Positions 42,978 to 52,311 of a stretch of 64,000 bases of DNA are shown here, one piece after another. A program made the translations under genes and the position numbers. Below the pieces are notes generated by a model. That model was not told where the DNA came from, ran no database searches, and saw nothing but the letters and a program-made list of their open reading frames with translations. The stretch comes from Chryseobacterium sp. SORGH_AS_0447. GTDB lineage: Bacteria; Bacteroidota; Bacteroidia; Flavobacteriales; Weeksellaceae. Position 1 is the first letter of the stretch; each line of letters begins with the position of its first letter. The stretch lies in assembly GCF_030818695.1 (NCBI RefSeq), contig NZ_JAUTAR010000001.1, positions 186,001 through 250,000 on the forward strand. The letters run 5' to 3'.

Positions 42978-44627
42978 TTATCCGATCAACTCCTTCGCCT
43001 GTGCCAGTGCAGCCTCCGTAATCTTACTTCCGGAAAGCAACTGTGCAATCTCGTTGAGCTTTTCTTTTTCGCTTAGAGGAACAATTGTAGATTGCGTTCT
43101 TCCGGCTACATCCTGTTTTACCACTTTATAATTGTTATTTCCTTTTGCAGCAACCTGTGCAAGGTGGGAAATAACGATCAGCTGCATATCGGCAGACATT
43201 TCGCGCATTAAGTTTCCAATTTCTTCGGCCACCTTTCCTGAAACCCCGGTATCTATCTCGTCTAAAATTAAAGTCGGAAGCTCATCGCTTTCAGCAATGA
43301 TCTTCTTTACCGCCAGCATTACCCTAGATCTTTCCCCACCGGAAATCGCCGTTTGAATCGGTTTCAGAGGGAACCCGGAATTGGCCTGGAACAAAAGCTG
43401 GATGTTTTCCTTCCCAAATGGATTGAACTCTGCCGCATCCCGCAGCTCGATGTCTACCCTGGCCTTTTCAAGACCGAGTTTTTTGAGCAGTGCTTCGGCT
43501 TTTTTAATGAATACCGGAATACTCTTCTTCCTGTTTTTGGAAAGCTTGTCCGCCAGCCCCTGCAGGAAGCTTTCTTTCTGCGAAATATTTTCCTGGATGT
43601 CGGCAATCTGGGATTCTATTTCGGAAGCCCCTTTCTGCTCACCCGCCAGCTGATCCCGCACTTCTTTAAGTTCCGTAAGATTTCCTACATTATGTTTTAA
43701 AAACAACGCATTGATCCGGTTGTTGAGTTCCGTAAGAAGCGCCAGGTTTTCAGGGTTGATCTCTATTCTTTCCGCTTCGTCTTCCAGTTCGGAAATGATG
43801 TCTTTCAGTTCCACATAAGACGTTTCCAGCCTTTCGTGAAGCTCGGCAAAACTTTGAGAAACTTCTGCAATTTTCCCCAGCTTGTTCTTGGCTTCATTAA
43901 AGAAAGAGAAAATCCCCACCTCTTCCTGATGAAAGCGGGATAAAACCTGAGCCAGGTTATCGGAAATCATCCCTGCATTTTCCTGGATGGAAAGCTGGTT
44001 TTGGAGATCTTCAAAATCTACCTCGTCGAGATTTAACTCTTCAAGCTCGTTTAAAAGAAATGCTTTATAATCGCTTTCTTTATTGGCTTCCGAAAGCTGG
44101 GTCTGTAATTTTTTCAGCTGTATTTTCAGGCTCTGGAAATCTGAAAATCCGTTCTGATAGTCCTGTACGATATGTCTGTTTTCGGAAAGCCCGTCGATAA
44201 TTTTGAACTGGTATTCCGAAGTAAAAAGGTTTGAAGTTTCAAATTGGGAATGGATATCAATAAGCTGAGAAGAAAGTTCCCTTAAAATATCCAGCGTCAC
44301 CGGAACATCATTAATGAATGCCCTGGATTTCCCTGAAGGCAGGATTTCCCTCCGGATAATGGTCTGATGCTCATAATCCAGATCGTTTTCGATGAAGAAT
44401 TTCTTGAATTGGTTATTTAAAGAAAATTCTGTTTCTACGATGCTTTTCTCCTGTGCTTTTGAGATGGATTTTACATCGGCCCGCTCCCCCAGGATCAGCC
44501 GCAGTGCTCCCAGGATAATGGATTTCCCGGCACCGGTTTCCCCGGTAATAACCTGTAAACCGTTGTGCAACGATACTTCAAGCGTATCAATCAGGGCGAA
44601 GTTCTTAATGTAAATTCTCGAAAGCAT
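42978..44627 (-). CDS. recN: DNA repair protein RecN
   Basis: The 549-aa SMC-like ATPase helps hold and repair broken DNA ends. It has Walker A GETGAGKS, two long coiled-coil arms (about 150-365), the ABC signature SGGERSRVML and Walker B PTLILDEIDTG. The start chosen is the ATG at 44627 (MLSRIYIKNFALID); a TTG four codons upstream is less likely. A -7 box lies 27 bases upstream. No LexA-like box was recognised. Confidence 0.96.
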   Translation of the reverse strand: MLSRIYIKNFALIDTLEVSLHNGLQVITGETGAGKSIILGALRLILGERADVKSISKAQEKSIVETEFSLNNQFKKFFIENDLDYEHQTIIRREILPSGKSRAFINDVPVTLDILRELSSQLIDIHSQFETSNLFTSEYQFKIIDGLSENRHIVQDYQNGFSDFQSLKIQLKKLQTQLSEANKESDYKAFLLNELEELNLDEVDFEDLQNQLSIQENAGMISDNLAQVLSRFHQEEVGIFSFFNEAKNKLGKIAEVSQSFAELHERLETSYVELKDIISELEDEAERIEINPENLALLTELNNRINALFLKHNVGNLTELKEVRDQLAGEQKGASEIESQIADIQENISQKESFLQGLADKLSKNRKKSIPVFIKKAEALLKKLGLEKARVDIELRDAAEFNPFGKENIQLLFQANSGFPLKPIQTAISGGERSRVMLAVKKIIAESDELPTLILDEIDTGVSGKVAEEIGNLMREMSADMQLIVISHLAQVAAKGNNNYKVVKQDVAGRTQSTIVPLSEKEKLNEIAQLLSGSKITEAALAQAKELIG

Positions 44628-44653
44628 TGATAATAGCAATTATTTAGCTATTG

Positions 44654-44661
44654 CAAATATA
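44654..44661 (-). promoter_or_regulatory. -7 element of recN
   Basis: TATATTTG on the minus strand, 27 bases before the ATG. Confidence 0.5.
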
Positions 44662-44690
44662 GAACTTTAGATTTCAGAATTCAAGTTAAC

Positions 44691-45599
44691 TTACTGTTTC
44701 CATTTATTCCATCTGGCCTCGGTATTTTTCGGCGAAAGAATGATCATTTCATTTTTGAGATCACCGAGTACAAGCCCTCCGTTGTTCCCGGAATTGAAAA
44801 TGTTGAAAATCTCATCCGCTTTCGTATCCATAAAAAGATTAAAGAAATAAGCCTGCTGGAAAGAGTTTTCATATTGCTTCAGCTGCATCAGTGCATCAAA
44901 GATGACTTTTTTCCCCTGCGTCTGGTCCTGGTTAAACAAAGTATCCAATCCTGCCCGGTGGTAGGAATAAATAGTTGCCCGCAGCTGGCTCCAGTTCGGG
45001 CTCATGATTTCTTTGATCAAAATTGAACGGCTTCTCGGCTCATTGATCTGCTTCCAGCCGTCATAGGTATTCTGCGATTCCCCGTTCTGGGCAATCTGCT
45101 GGGCTTTCTGGTACCATTGGGTTCCGGCCATCGACTGGAAACTGTCTGCATCCAATCCCAAAATTACATACACATAAAAGCTGATGACATCGATGAGGTT
45201 CTTGCCCGAAAACTGTCTTTCGTTGAAGATAAGGTTTTCGTTTTCCACATAATCAAAAGAAAATCTTGTGTCCTGAAGGTTGATCAACGGGGATTCGTAA
45301 GTGGTATTAAATACCGGACGCACCGCCTGCACAACAATGCTTCCCCGGAAACGGTTTCCTTCCCTTTCACTGATGACGATCGCAAAATTCGATTTTATTT
45401 TTTCAAAATTCTGCAGTCTTTTCCCTGTCCAGCTTGTATTATTGATGAAGTCCCTGAGACTTTTCTCCAGCGCCTTGTAAGCCGACTGGTTACTTCCTCC
45501 CAACTGCTGGGAGTTTACCTGCACCGTGGCCAGCAGTTCCTGGGAAAAACCCAGATTGAATATAAAGAGCAGTAAAAATATGCTTAAAAATTTTTTCAT
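44691..45599 (-). CDS. porD: PorD-like type IX secretion protein (DUF4835)
   Basis: The 302-aa protein has a signal peptide (to about 19, NLGFSQ). It matches the DUF4835 pattern as I recall it (AYKALEKSLRDFINNTSWT, RFSGSIVVQ-like strands, FYVYVILGLDADSF, and MQLKQYENSFQQAYFFNLFMDTKADE). The family is assigned to the Bacteroidota type IX secretion system as PorD/SprT-like. It acts in the periplasm or at the outer membrane. It lies between coaBC and recN on the same strand, as often seen in flavobacteria. Confidence 0.82.
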   Translation of the reverse strand: MKKFLSIFLLLFIFNLGFSQELLATVQVNSQQLGGSNQSAYKALEKSLRDFINNTSWTGKRLQNFEKIKSNFAIVISEREGNRFRGSIVVQAVRPVFNTTYESPLINLQDTRFSFDYVENENLIFNERQFSGKNLIDVISFYVYVILGLDADSFQSMAGTQWYQKAQQIAQNGESQNTYDGWKQINEPRSRSILIKEIMSPNWSQLRATIYSYHRAGLDTLFNQDQTQGKKVIFDALMQLKQYENSFQQAYFFNLFMDTKADEIFNIFNSGNNGGLVLGDLKNEMIILSPKNTEARWNKWKQ

Positions 45600-45635
45600 T
45601 ATCTATTAAAAATTGAGAACGGAAATTTATTAAAT

Positions 45636-46838
45636 TTATTTTAAAAGTTGAGCCTCAACGAAATCCAGAATATCTTTGGCAACATGCTCCTTGGATTTCA
45701 GATCGAATTCTTTCTTTTCCGTGCGGGTAAATATTTTTATTTTGTTGGTATCGTTTTTAAAACCGGCACCTTCATCCCGAAGCGAGTTCAGCACGATCAT
45801 ATCCAGGTTTTTCTTTTCCAGCTTGGCTTTGGCATTTTCTTCTTCGTTCTGGGTCTCCAATGCAAAACCCACTAAGAACTGGCGGGTTTTCTTTTCGCCC
45901 ATTGTTTTAAGGATGTCCGGGTTTTTAACCAGTTCGATCGTCAGGTGGTCATCATTTTTCTTGATCTTTTCTTTAGCGACTTCTTTCGGGGCATAATCCG
46001 CAACAGCCGCACTGGCGATTCCGATGTCCGCTTTATCATAAAATTCAAAAACTTTGTCCAGCATTTCTTTTGCGGAAGTCACGTGATAAAGCTGAATATT
46101 TTTATCATGCGTAGCCTGGGCGCTCGGCCCTGAGATCAGAATAACTTCAGCTCCTCTTTTTGACGCTTCTTCTGCCAGGGAAAAGCCCATCTTTCCTGAA
46201 GAATGATTCCCGATAAATCGTACGGGATCGATGGCTTCATATGTAGGTCCGGCTGTAATCAATACCGTCTTTCCTTTCAGCGTTTCTTTAGTTTCTGCCT
46301 CAAAAAAATTTTCAATGGTTTTTGCAATCGTTTCCGGTTCTGCCATTCTCCCCTGCCCGACTAACCCGCTGGCCAGCTCTCCGCTTTCCGCCGGAATAAC
46401 AGTGTGTCCATAACTTTCTGCCAATTCCAGGTTTTTCTTTGTTGATGGGTGTGCATACATATCGAGGTCCATCGCCGGAGCAATAAAAACCGGACATTTG
46501 GCTGACATGTAGGTAGCAATCAATAGATTATTACAGATCCCGTGGACCATTTTGGCTAAAGTAGACGCTGTACAGGGTGCAACCACCATTACATCTGCCC
46601 ACAAGGCCATATCCACATGGCTGTTCCAGGTCCCATTATCGCCGTAAAAATCTGAATACACCGGATTTTTAGACAGGGTGGAAATACTCAGTTTGGTAAC
46701 GAATTTTTCAGCGTCAGGTGTCATAATCACCTGAACTTCCGCTCCTTTTTTTACGAAATTCCTAATCAGAAAATGAATTTTATATGCTGCAATTCCTCCG
46801 GAAATCGCGATGAGAATTTTTTTACCGGAAAGGCCCAT
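45636..46838 (-). CDS. coaBC: bifunctional phosphopantothenoylcysteine decarboxylase / synthetase
   Basis: The 400-aa enzyme carries out the second and third steps of coenzyme A synthesis. The N-terminal CoaC flavoprotein (to about 180) has SGGIAAYK, the active His in WNSHVDMALW, and the usual PxMNxxMW motif as PAMDLDMY, with Asp for Asn. The CoaC clamp with the catalytic Cys reads SGLVGQGRM, with no Cys. The CoaB half has VLITAGPTYEAIDPVRFIGNHSSGKMG and KKNLDMIVLN. I believe these changes are shared by Bacteroidota homologues. It is 36 bases upstream of porD. Confidence 0.94.
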   Translation of the reverse strand: MGLSGKKILIAISGGIAAYKIHFLIRNFVKKGAEVQVIMTPDAEKFVTKLSISTLSKNPVYSDFYGDNGTWNSHVDMALWADVMVVAPCTASTLAKMVHGICNNLLIATYMSAKCPVFIAPAMDLDMYAHPSTKKNLELAESYGHTVIPAESGELASGLVGQGRMAEPETIAKTIENFFEAETKETLKGKTVLITAGPTYEAIDPVRFIGNHSSGKMGFSLAEEASKRGAEVILISGPSAQATHDKNIQLYHVTSAKEMLDKVFEFYDKADIGIASAAVADYAPKEVAKEKIKKNDDHLTIELVKNPDILKTMGEKKTRQFLVGFALETQNEEENAKAKLEKKNLDMIVLNSLRDEGAGFKNDTNKIKIFTRTEKKEFDLKSKEHVAKDILDFVEAQLLK

Positions 46839-46942
46839 TCCAATTTTAATTTTAAGAATACTAAATTACTTATTTTTCATGTAATACATCTAAAAACTAT
46901 CATGAAACTGCCTTCTGCTATTTACTTTACTTCATGCGAGGG

Positions 46943-47902
46943 CTACCTGATCAAATGATTCAGGCTGTCTGCCAGTTTTTGGGTAAATAAAACAGCTCCG
47001 TGCCTGTTAAGATGGCCATTATCATAAGCATTCCTATTGGTGTAAAATTCGCTGAATGTTTTTCGGGAAGAAAAATCAATGATTCTCGTATTAGGAATTG
47101 CCCTGACTTCTGATAAATCAGTTGGTGTAGAAAATGGAGGAAGGACGAGAAATAATTTAATACCTTTTTTCTGACAATCTTTCGCCAAAATTCTGAGTTC
47201 AGAAACCAGAGCCGGATTCAGTTTTTTTTTCGGACTTTTTTCGGCATCGATACGGTTTTTATAGATCTTCGTAGTATCTTTCAGATACGTTGACCTTGCC
47301 TTCCTGACACTTACCATGTTTTTATAATCTTTCTCCAAAGGAAAATAGCCGTTGTTATAATCGGTAAATTCATTAATGGTTTTATCCCGCTGTCCTAATT
47401 TTTTAAAGTAAAAAATATTAGCGAACCAATGTGAAACCGACAAAAATAAAGAATTCCAATCGCTGTTGTTTGCAAAATATTTCAGCTCAAAGTTTACGGT
47501 AGGAAAATCATGGCAATATAAAAACTTTTCCGTGTAGGCATTAATATCAAAAGGCTGTACATCCTGGATTTCGAAAAACAGATATTTTACATTTTTATGA
47601 ATATTTGTATGCCGGTATTCGTACATGCTTTCGGAAAAGAAAGTTCCTCCGCTCGCCATATTGTAGGCTTTTACCTTATGGGAAGTTGCGGAATCCAGCA
47701 ATCCTGTATTCACCTGGCGGTACATCCTGCTGCTGCCGAAAACAAGCGCATTATATCCGGCGCCATGCTGATCGTAATAGTGTACTTTCTGCCTGATGAA
47801 ATATTCTCCGTACAGCTTGTATTTTTTAATGGAAGCCAGGCCATAACCAATCAGGAAAAGGAAAAGGAGCCAACATGCTATTTTAATAATAAACTTCTTC
47901 AT
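46943..47902 (-). CDS. SGNH-like protein, partner of the MBOAT acyltransferase
   Basis: The 319-aa protein has one N-terminal transmembrane helix and a periplasmic domain with ALVFGSSRMYRQVN, which carries a GSS(R/S) block-I motif as in SGNH/AlgX/DltD-type proteins. The late DNGHLNRHGA matches the D-x-x-H block V. The start is the ATG at 47902, 1 base after the MBOAT stop; an earlier start would lie inside that gene. Together the pair probably moves acyl groups across the membrane to an extracellular polymer. The polymer is not identified. Confidence 0.78.
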   Translation of the reverse strand: MKKFIIKIACWLLFLFLIGYGLASIKKYKLYGEYFIRQKVHYYDQHGAGYNALVFGSSRMYRQVNTGLLDSATSHKVKAYNMASGGTFFSESMYEYRHTNIHKNVKYLFFEIQDVQPFDINAYTEKFLYCHDFPTVNFELKYFANNSDWNSLFLSVSHWFANIFYFKKLGQRDKTINEFTDYNNGYFPLEKDYKNMVSVRKARSTYLKDTTKIYKNRIDAEKSPKKKLNPALVSELRILAKDCQKKGIKLFLVLPPFSTPTDLSEVRAIPNTRIIDFSSRKTFSEFYTNRNAYDNGHLNRHGAVLFTQKLADSLNHLIR

Positions 47903-47903
47903 A

Positions 47904-49337
47904 TTAAAACTGAAAATAAATAAATTCATTACTCCCGAAATTGGCATAACGCAGGATGATAAAGATGATAGTCAAGTACAATGCTCTTCTCAGCCAAGGA
48001 TGATATTCTCGGATTTCCAGTCCGTGGAACTTTTTCCTGTTAAGCCATTCAATAATGATCATAACGGCAATAAAAGCCAGTACTTTATAAGGCATCGGAT
48101 TCGGTAATGATAATAGGGTTTTACCGAATAATCTCTTGATGTAAAGAATGGCCTGTAAAACACTTTCCGAACGGAAAAAAATCCATGCAAGGCAAACGAG
48201 CGAAAAGGTAATCAGGATCTGGAAAATTTCGCGGAAGGAAGGAACCAGCCTGTTCATTGCAACCACCTCAAGATTCTCCCGGTTTTTCCCAAACACCAGC
48301 AAGGGCAAAAAATACACGGCATTCAAACCTCCCCAGATTACAAATGTCCAGTTGGCTCCGTGCCAGAACCCGCTGACGAGAAAGATGATAAAGGTATTCC
48401 TTATTTTCATCCACATTCCGCCTTTGCTTCCTCCTAACGGAATGTAAAGATAATCCCGGAACCAGGTGGAAAGGGAAATATGCCATCTTCTCCAGAATTC
48501 GGCAATGTCCCGTGAAAAATAAGGGAAAGCAAAATTTTTGAGAAGCTCAATTCCAAAAAGGCGTGATACTCCCAGTGCAATGTCCGAATACCCTGAGAAA
48601 TCGCCGTAAATCTGGAAGGCGAAGAGCACGGCACCGATGGCCAGATTGCTGCTGCTCTCCGTTTGATAATGGGTGAAGATCTCATTCACGATCGGGGCAC
48701 AGTTATCCGCAATTACAATTTTCTTGAAAAATCCCCAAAGGATCTGCCGCATGCCGTCTACCGCCTGTTCGTAATTGAAGACTCTTTCTTTCTGGATCTG
48801 CGGAAGAAGGTGGGTTGCCCTTTCGATGGGACCTGCCACCAACAATGGAAAATAGCTTACGAAAACGGCGTAATCCACAGGATTTCTTTCTGCCGGAATT
48901 CTTTTTTTATAAATATCGATAATGTAGGAAAGCCCGTGAAAAGTATAGAAGGAGATCCCGATCGGCAGCACGATATGCAGCAGCATCACGTTTACTTTGA
49001 AGCCGAATCCCTGAAGTAGTTCCGAAAAGCTTTCCGCAAAAAAATTGTAATATTTAAAGAAGCCGAGGAAACCAAGATTAATCCCGATGCTTAAGATGAG
49101 CCAGAATTTGGCAGCGTGCCGGGTTTTGCTTTTTTCGATCTGTATCCCGGAGAAGAAATCCAGTGCAATTGAAAACATCAGCAACAGCAGAAACCTCCAA
49201 TCCCAGCATGCATAAAAGTAGAGGCTGGCAATAAGTAAAAGAATGTTCTGGTATTTGTATTTTTTATTGAAAAAAAACCAATACAGGACAAAGACTACCG
49301 GTAAAAACAGTAAAAAGCTTATAGAGTTGAACAGCAC
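47904..49337 (-). CDS. MBOAT-family O-acyltransferase
   Basis: The 477-aa protein has about ten to twelve membrane helices. The catalytic MBOAT His is in SGFWHGANWTFVIWG; the entry motif FWRRWHISLSTWFRDYLYIPLGG is the usual AlgI/DltB-type signature. It transfers acyl groups, often acetyl, across the inner membrane for polymer O-acylation. It is operonic with the SGNH-like gene that follows it, like the algI-algJ or dltB-dltD pairs. Confidence 0.93.
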   Translation of the reverse strand: MLFNSISFLLFLPVVFVLYWFFFNKKYKYQNILLLIASLYFYACWDWRFLLLLMFSIALDFFSGIQIEKSKTRHAAKFWLILSIGINLGFLGFFKYYNFFAESFSELLQGFGFKVNVMLLHIVLPIGISFYTFHGLSYIIDIYKKRIPAERNPVDYAVFVSYFPLLVAGPIERATHLLPQIQKERVFNYEQAVDGMRQILWGFFKKIVIADNCAPIVNEIFTHYQTESSSNLAIGAVLFAFQIYGDFSGYSDIALGVSRLFGIELLKNFAFPYFSRDIAEFWRRWHISLSTWFRDYLYIPLGGSKGGMWMKIRNTFIIFLVSGFWHGANWTFVIWGGLNAVYFLPLLVFGKNRENLEVVAMNRLVPSFREIFQILITFSLVCLAWIFFRSESVLQAILYIKRLFGKTLLSLPNPMPYKVLAFIAVMIIIEWLNRKKFHGLEIREYHPWLRRALYLTIIFIILRYANFGSNEFIYFQF

Positions 49338-49394
49338 GATATTTCCTTAAAATATTACGCCGTAAAAGTAATAAAAATAAACCCCTGTTTTTTA

Positions 49395-49440
49395 TATTAA
49401 AAAAAACATTCTGTAAAACCTATATTTTACAGAATGTTTT
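49395..49440 (-). terminator. strong terminator of the rpoZ unit
   Basis: AAAACATTCTGTAAAA (49403-49418) pairs perfectly with TTTTACAGAATGTTTT (49425-49440), a 16-bp stem with a 6-base loop, followed on the minus strand by a T tract. It separates rpoZ from the MBOAT gene. Confidence 0.85.
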
Positions 49441-49492
49441 TCTAAGAATCATTATGCAATAATAAAATTATGCACAATAATAAAAGATGTAA

Positions 49493-49816
49493 TTATTTTC
49501 TTTCTTCAGTTTTTCTGAAGTAAACATCACCATTCAACCACTCTTCAATCGCAATAGAAGTCGGCTTAGGAAGTTTTTCGTAATGCTTGGAGATTTCAAT
49601 CTGCTCTCTGTTTTCAAAAACTTCTTCCAATGTGGAATTGTGCACAGCAAATTCGTCAAGCTTATTGTGAAGTTCCGTACGGATTTCAGCGTTGATCTGC
49701 TCTGCTCTTTTTCCCATGATAACAATCGCTTCGTAGATTGAGCCTACTTTGTCTTCAATCTTATCTTTGTCGTACGTAATCGTATTTACTTCTGCTTTTG
49801 TATCTTTTACACTCAT
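49493..49816 (-). CDS. rpoZ: DNA-directed RNA polymerase subunit omega
   Basis: The 107-aa protein has the Bacteroidota omega pattern: NLYEAI-like SIYEAIVIMGKRAEQINAEI and ELHNKLDEFA, the helix that clamps the beta-prime C-terminus. It assists assembly of the polymerase. It lies directly after bamD but has its own -7 box and a strong terminator. Confidence 0.88.
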   Translation of the reverse strand: MSVKDTKAEVNTITYDKDKIEDKVGSIYEAIVIMGKRAEQINAEIRTELHNKLDEFAVHNSTLEEVFENREQIEISKHYEKLPKPTSIAIEEWLNGDVYFRKTEERK

Positions 49817-49847
49817 TTTGAGAATATTATTTTTTTATTTAAGTTCG

Positions 49848-49855
49848 CAAATTTA
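49848..49855 (-). promoter_or_regulatory. -7 element of rpoZ
   Basis: TAAATTTG on the minus strand, 31 bases before the ATG and 4 bases after the bamD stop. Confidence 0.5.
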
Positions 49856-49859
49856 CGAA

Positions 49860-50855
49860 TTATCTTTGAATTTTGAAAGTGGCTGCCGGAGGAGGTGTAT
49901 TTATGGCTGCACTGTCCCTCTGGATCTGCATGGCTTTCTTTTCAGCGTCGATCTGATCTTTTGCCTGCTGCTCGGTTTTTGCTTTTACTGCGTTCTGCGC
50001 TTCCAGTCTTTTCTGCTTCTCGGTTAAAGCAGCAATTCTTGCTTCCGTCTGTTTTTTAACCACTACGAAATCTTTCTTTTCCTTTTCAAGCTTTTCCCTA
50101 AGGTCCAGAGCCGTTTTAGCCACTTCGGTATTCGGCATTTCCTTTTCAATCTGTCTGGTGAATGCCAAAGCACTTTCGATACGTTCGTCTTTCAGATCGT
50201 AAACCGATTTGCTAGCCAGCTCATAGCGCGACTTTACGATATAATCATAAATCTGCGGACGAAGCTTGGTACTTGGGAAATCTTCCAGCACATTTTCAAA
50301 AGCCACGTTGGCTGCTTTGTATTCAGCCATTTTATAATATTGTCTTGCATTTTCATAAGCTTTGAATTCCAGCTTATAAGACAATTCATCAATAAGGGTG
50401 TTGATATTTTTGGATCTTTCCGATGTAGGATAGTTGTTCAGGAAGTCCTGAAGCTCATTGATCGCCGTCTGGGTGGTAGACTGATCCAGGTTGTAATCCA
50501 TCGATCCTTCATAATAGCATAAGGCCGACATATAAGCCGCTTCTTCCTTTCGGCTATCCTGAGGGAAGCTGATCGCGAAATTTTTGAACTGGTTTCCTGC
50601 TAATCTGTAATTTTTATCGTAGTAATTTGCATAAGCTGAATTGAAAACCACATTCGGGGCATCATCCGTTCCTGCAACCAGGTTCGGAAGCCTGTCGTAA
50701 AGAGCCAAAGCATTTTTCCACTTTTTCTTAGCAAAGTTTTCGTTGGCCGTCTTCAGGATAAGAGTCTTATCCGCACTTCTCATTGCCCTCTCCTGCTTAC
50801 TTACGCAAGATGCCACTACCGCTACAGCAAAAATACCTAAAATATATTTTTTCAT
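49860..50855 (-). CDS. bamD: outer-membrane assembly lipoprotein BamD
   Basis: The 331-aa lipoprotein has its lipobox Cys at residue 17 (VVASC). Tetratricopeptide-like repeats follow (about 35-230: NFAKKKWKNALALYDRLPN, YRLAGNQFKNFAISFP, YKAANVAFENVLEDFP). It helps fold beta-barrel proteins into the outer membrane with BamA. A coiled-coil, Lys/Gln-rich tail (about 250-315) extends beyond the E. coli length and is common in Bacteroidota. Confidence 0.92.
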   Translation of the reverse strand: MKKYILGIFAVAVVASCVSKQERAMRSADKTLILKTANENFAKKKWKNALALYDRLPNLVAGTDDAPNVVFNSAYANYYDKNYRLAGNQFKNFAISFPQDSRKEEAAYMSALCYYEGSMDYNLDQSTTQTAINELQDFLNNYPTSERSKNINTLIDELSYKLEFKAYENARQYYKMAEYKAANVAFENVLEDFPSTKLRPQIYDYIVKSRYELASKSVYDLKDERIESALAFTRQIEKEMPNTEVAKTALDLREKLEKEKKDFVVVKKQTEARIAALTEKQKRLEAQNAVKAKTEQQAKDQIDAEKKAMQIQRDSAAINTPPPAATFKIQR

Positions 50856-50903
50856 ATAAAAAATTCAACAGTTTTCGGATTACACAGCCGATTTACTAAT
50901 TTG

Positions 50904-50911
50904 CAAAAATA
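50904..50911 (-). promoter_or_regulatory. -7 element of bamD
   Basis: TATTTTTG on the minus strand, 48 bases before the ATG. Confidence 0.5.
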
Positions 50912-50958
50912 TAACTTTTTTGCCAATAGATTTTTTTTTATGATTATTTAACGTAAAT

Positions 50959-51588
50959 TTAGTCTGCTGCGTATCCTAAAATCGCAAAAACACTCATTAA
51001 AAGATTCATCCTTACTTTTTTCTCCGCTTCCTTGGCATAGGTTTCATCGTTTTTATTGGGAACGTACAACTCGTAGAAATTCCGGTTGCGGATGACAAAT
51101 AAGGTAGAGCCGATAATGGTGGTGAGCACGTCTTCAGGTTTTGGAGTAAATGTGAATACGCCGGATGCCACGCCTTTTTTAATTACTTCATCGAGCTTTT
51201 TTACGAACAGCTGGTAGAAATCCATCAGCTCGTCCTTCACGCTGTCTGTATGGCGGAGCTCCTGGGTAACGAAGCCATGGAAATAATTGTATTTGAACAA
51301 TTGGCCGACGATGTATTTGATCATTTCCTTCATCTGCATTTCCGGCTTTCCGTCTTTGATGGTGTCGGCAAAACCGGAAAAATTTTCCCTGGTCTTGAGC
51401 ACCCGGTACTGGTAAAGATACGACATCATCTTCTCTTTAGACCCGAAGTAATAGGAGATCATAGCGACGTTAATATTCGCCTTGGAACAGATATCCCTTA
51501 CCGATGTGCCTTCATAGCCTTTTTTTGCAATCAGCTCTTCGGCAATGTCTAAAATATGGATTTGTTTTTCTGTAAATTTTTTCTTCAT
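50959..51588 (-). CDS. TetR/AcrR-family transcriptional regulator
   Basis: The 209-aa protein has an N-terminal TetR helix-turn-helix (AEELIAKKGYEGTSVRDICSKANINVAMISYYF, in three pieces) and a helical ligand-binding domain without a recognisable ligand signature. The conserved length and the divergent tatD gene are the only hints to a target. It might repress itself or a remote export system. Confidence 0.9.
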   Translation of the reverse strand: MKKKFTEKQIHILDIAEELIAKKGYEGTSVRDICSKANINVAMISYYFGSKEKMMSYLYQYRVLKTRENFSGFADTIKDGKPEMQMKEMIKYIVGQLFKYNYFHGFVTQELRHTDSVKDELMDFYQLFVKKLDEVIKKGVASGVFTFTPKPEDVLTTIIGSTLFVIRNRNFYELYVPNKNDETYAKEAEKKVRMNLLMSVFAILGYAAD

Positions 51589-51673
51589 GAATGCACTTTG
51601 AGTAAAGTTAAGAAATTTTTAACAGATTTATAAACGTTCGTTTAAGGAATTTACATTAAATCTAAATTAATAG

Positions 51674-51681
51674 TATTTTTG
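51674..51681 (+). promoter_or_regulatory. -7 element of tatD
   Basis: TATTTTTG, ending 3 bases before the ATG at 51685; implies a leaderless or nearly leaderless mRNA. Confidence 0.45.
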
Positions 51682-51684
51682 AAT

Positions 51685-52311
51685 ATGGAATTTTTTGATT
51701 TTCATCACCATAAAATAAATAAGACTTACGGAATCTATAATCTCGACTGGAAAGGCATCCCGCCGGATTTTCCATATTCTATTGGTATCCATCCCAAAGA
51801 TATAGAAGCTGAAAATATCCACAGCCAGTTCGAATGGCTCCGCTCCCATATTACGGAAAACTGTCTGGCAATCGGAGAATGCGGACTGGACTCTTTTGTA
51901 GAAACAGATCAGAAAATTCAAGAGGAGGTTTTCCTGAAGCAGATTGAATTCGCCAATGAAATTAAAAAGCCGCTCATCATCCATTGTGTACGAAAATTTT
52001 ATGAAGTGATTTCCTTTAAAAAATACGCCAGACAACCCATGGTCATCCACGGTTTTAATAAAAAAGAAAGCATTGCAGCCGATCTGCTGAAAAATAATTT
52101 TTACCTGAGTTTTGGAAAAGCGGTTTTGTATAATTTATCTTTGCAAAATACTTTGAAAATTACTCCTTTAAACAAAATTTTTCTGGAAACCGATGATGAG
52201 GATTTTGATATTGAAGAATTGTACGGAAAAGTTGCCGAACTGAAGAGGATTTCGCTGGAAGAGTTAAATAAACAAATTGTAGAAAATTTAGAGACGATAA
52301 AAAATGGATAA
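51685..52311 (+). CDS. tatD: TatD-family metal-dependent hydrolase
   Basis: The 208-aa protein, shorter than E. coli TatD (260 aa), has the metal motif FFDFHHHK, the conserved IGECGLDSF, LIIHCVRKFYEV and the late ETDDEDFDIEEL. Family members are magnesium-dependent 3'-5' DNA exonucleases or D-Tyr-tRNA deacylases. The ATG at 51685 is used because the TTG two codons earlier lies inside the -7 box. It overlaps tcdA by 8 bases. Confidence 0.88.
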   Translation: MEFFDFHHHKINKTYGIYNLDWKGIPPDFPYSIGIHPKDIEAENIHSQFEWLRSHITENCLAIGECGLDSFVETDQKIQEEVFLKQIEFANEIKKPLIIHCVRKFYEVISFKKYARQPMVIHGFNKKESIAADLLKNNFYLSFGKAVLYNLSLQNTLKITPLNKIFLETDDEDFDIEELYGKVAELKRISLEELNKQIVENLETIKNG

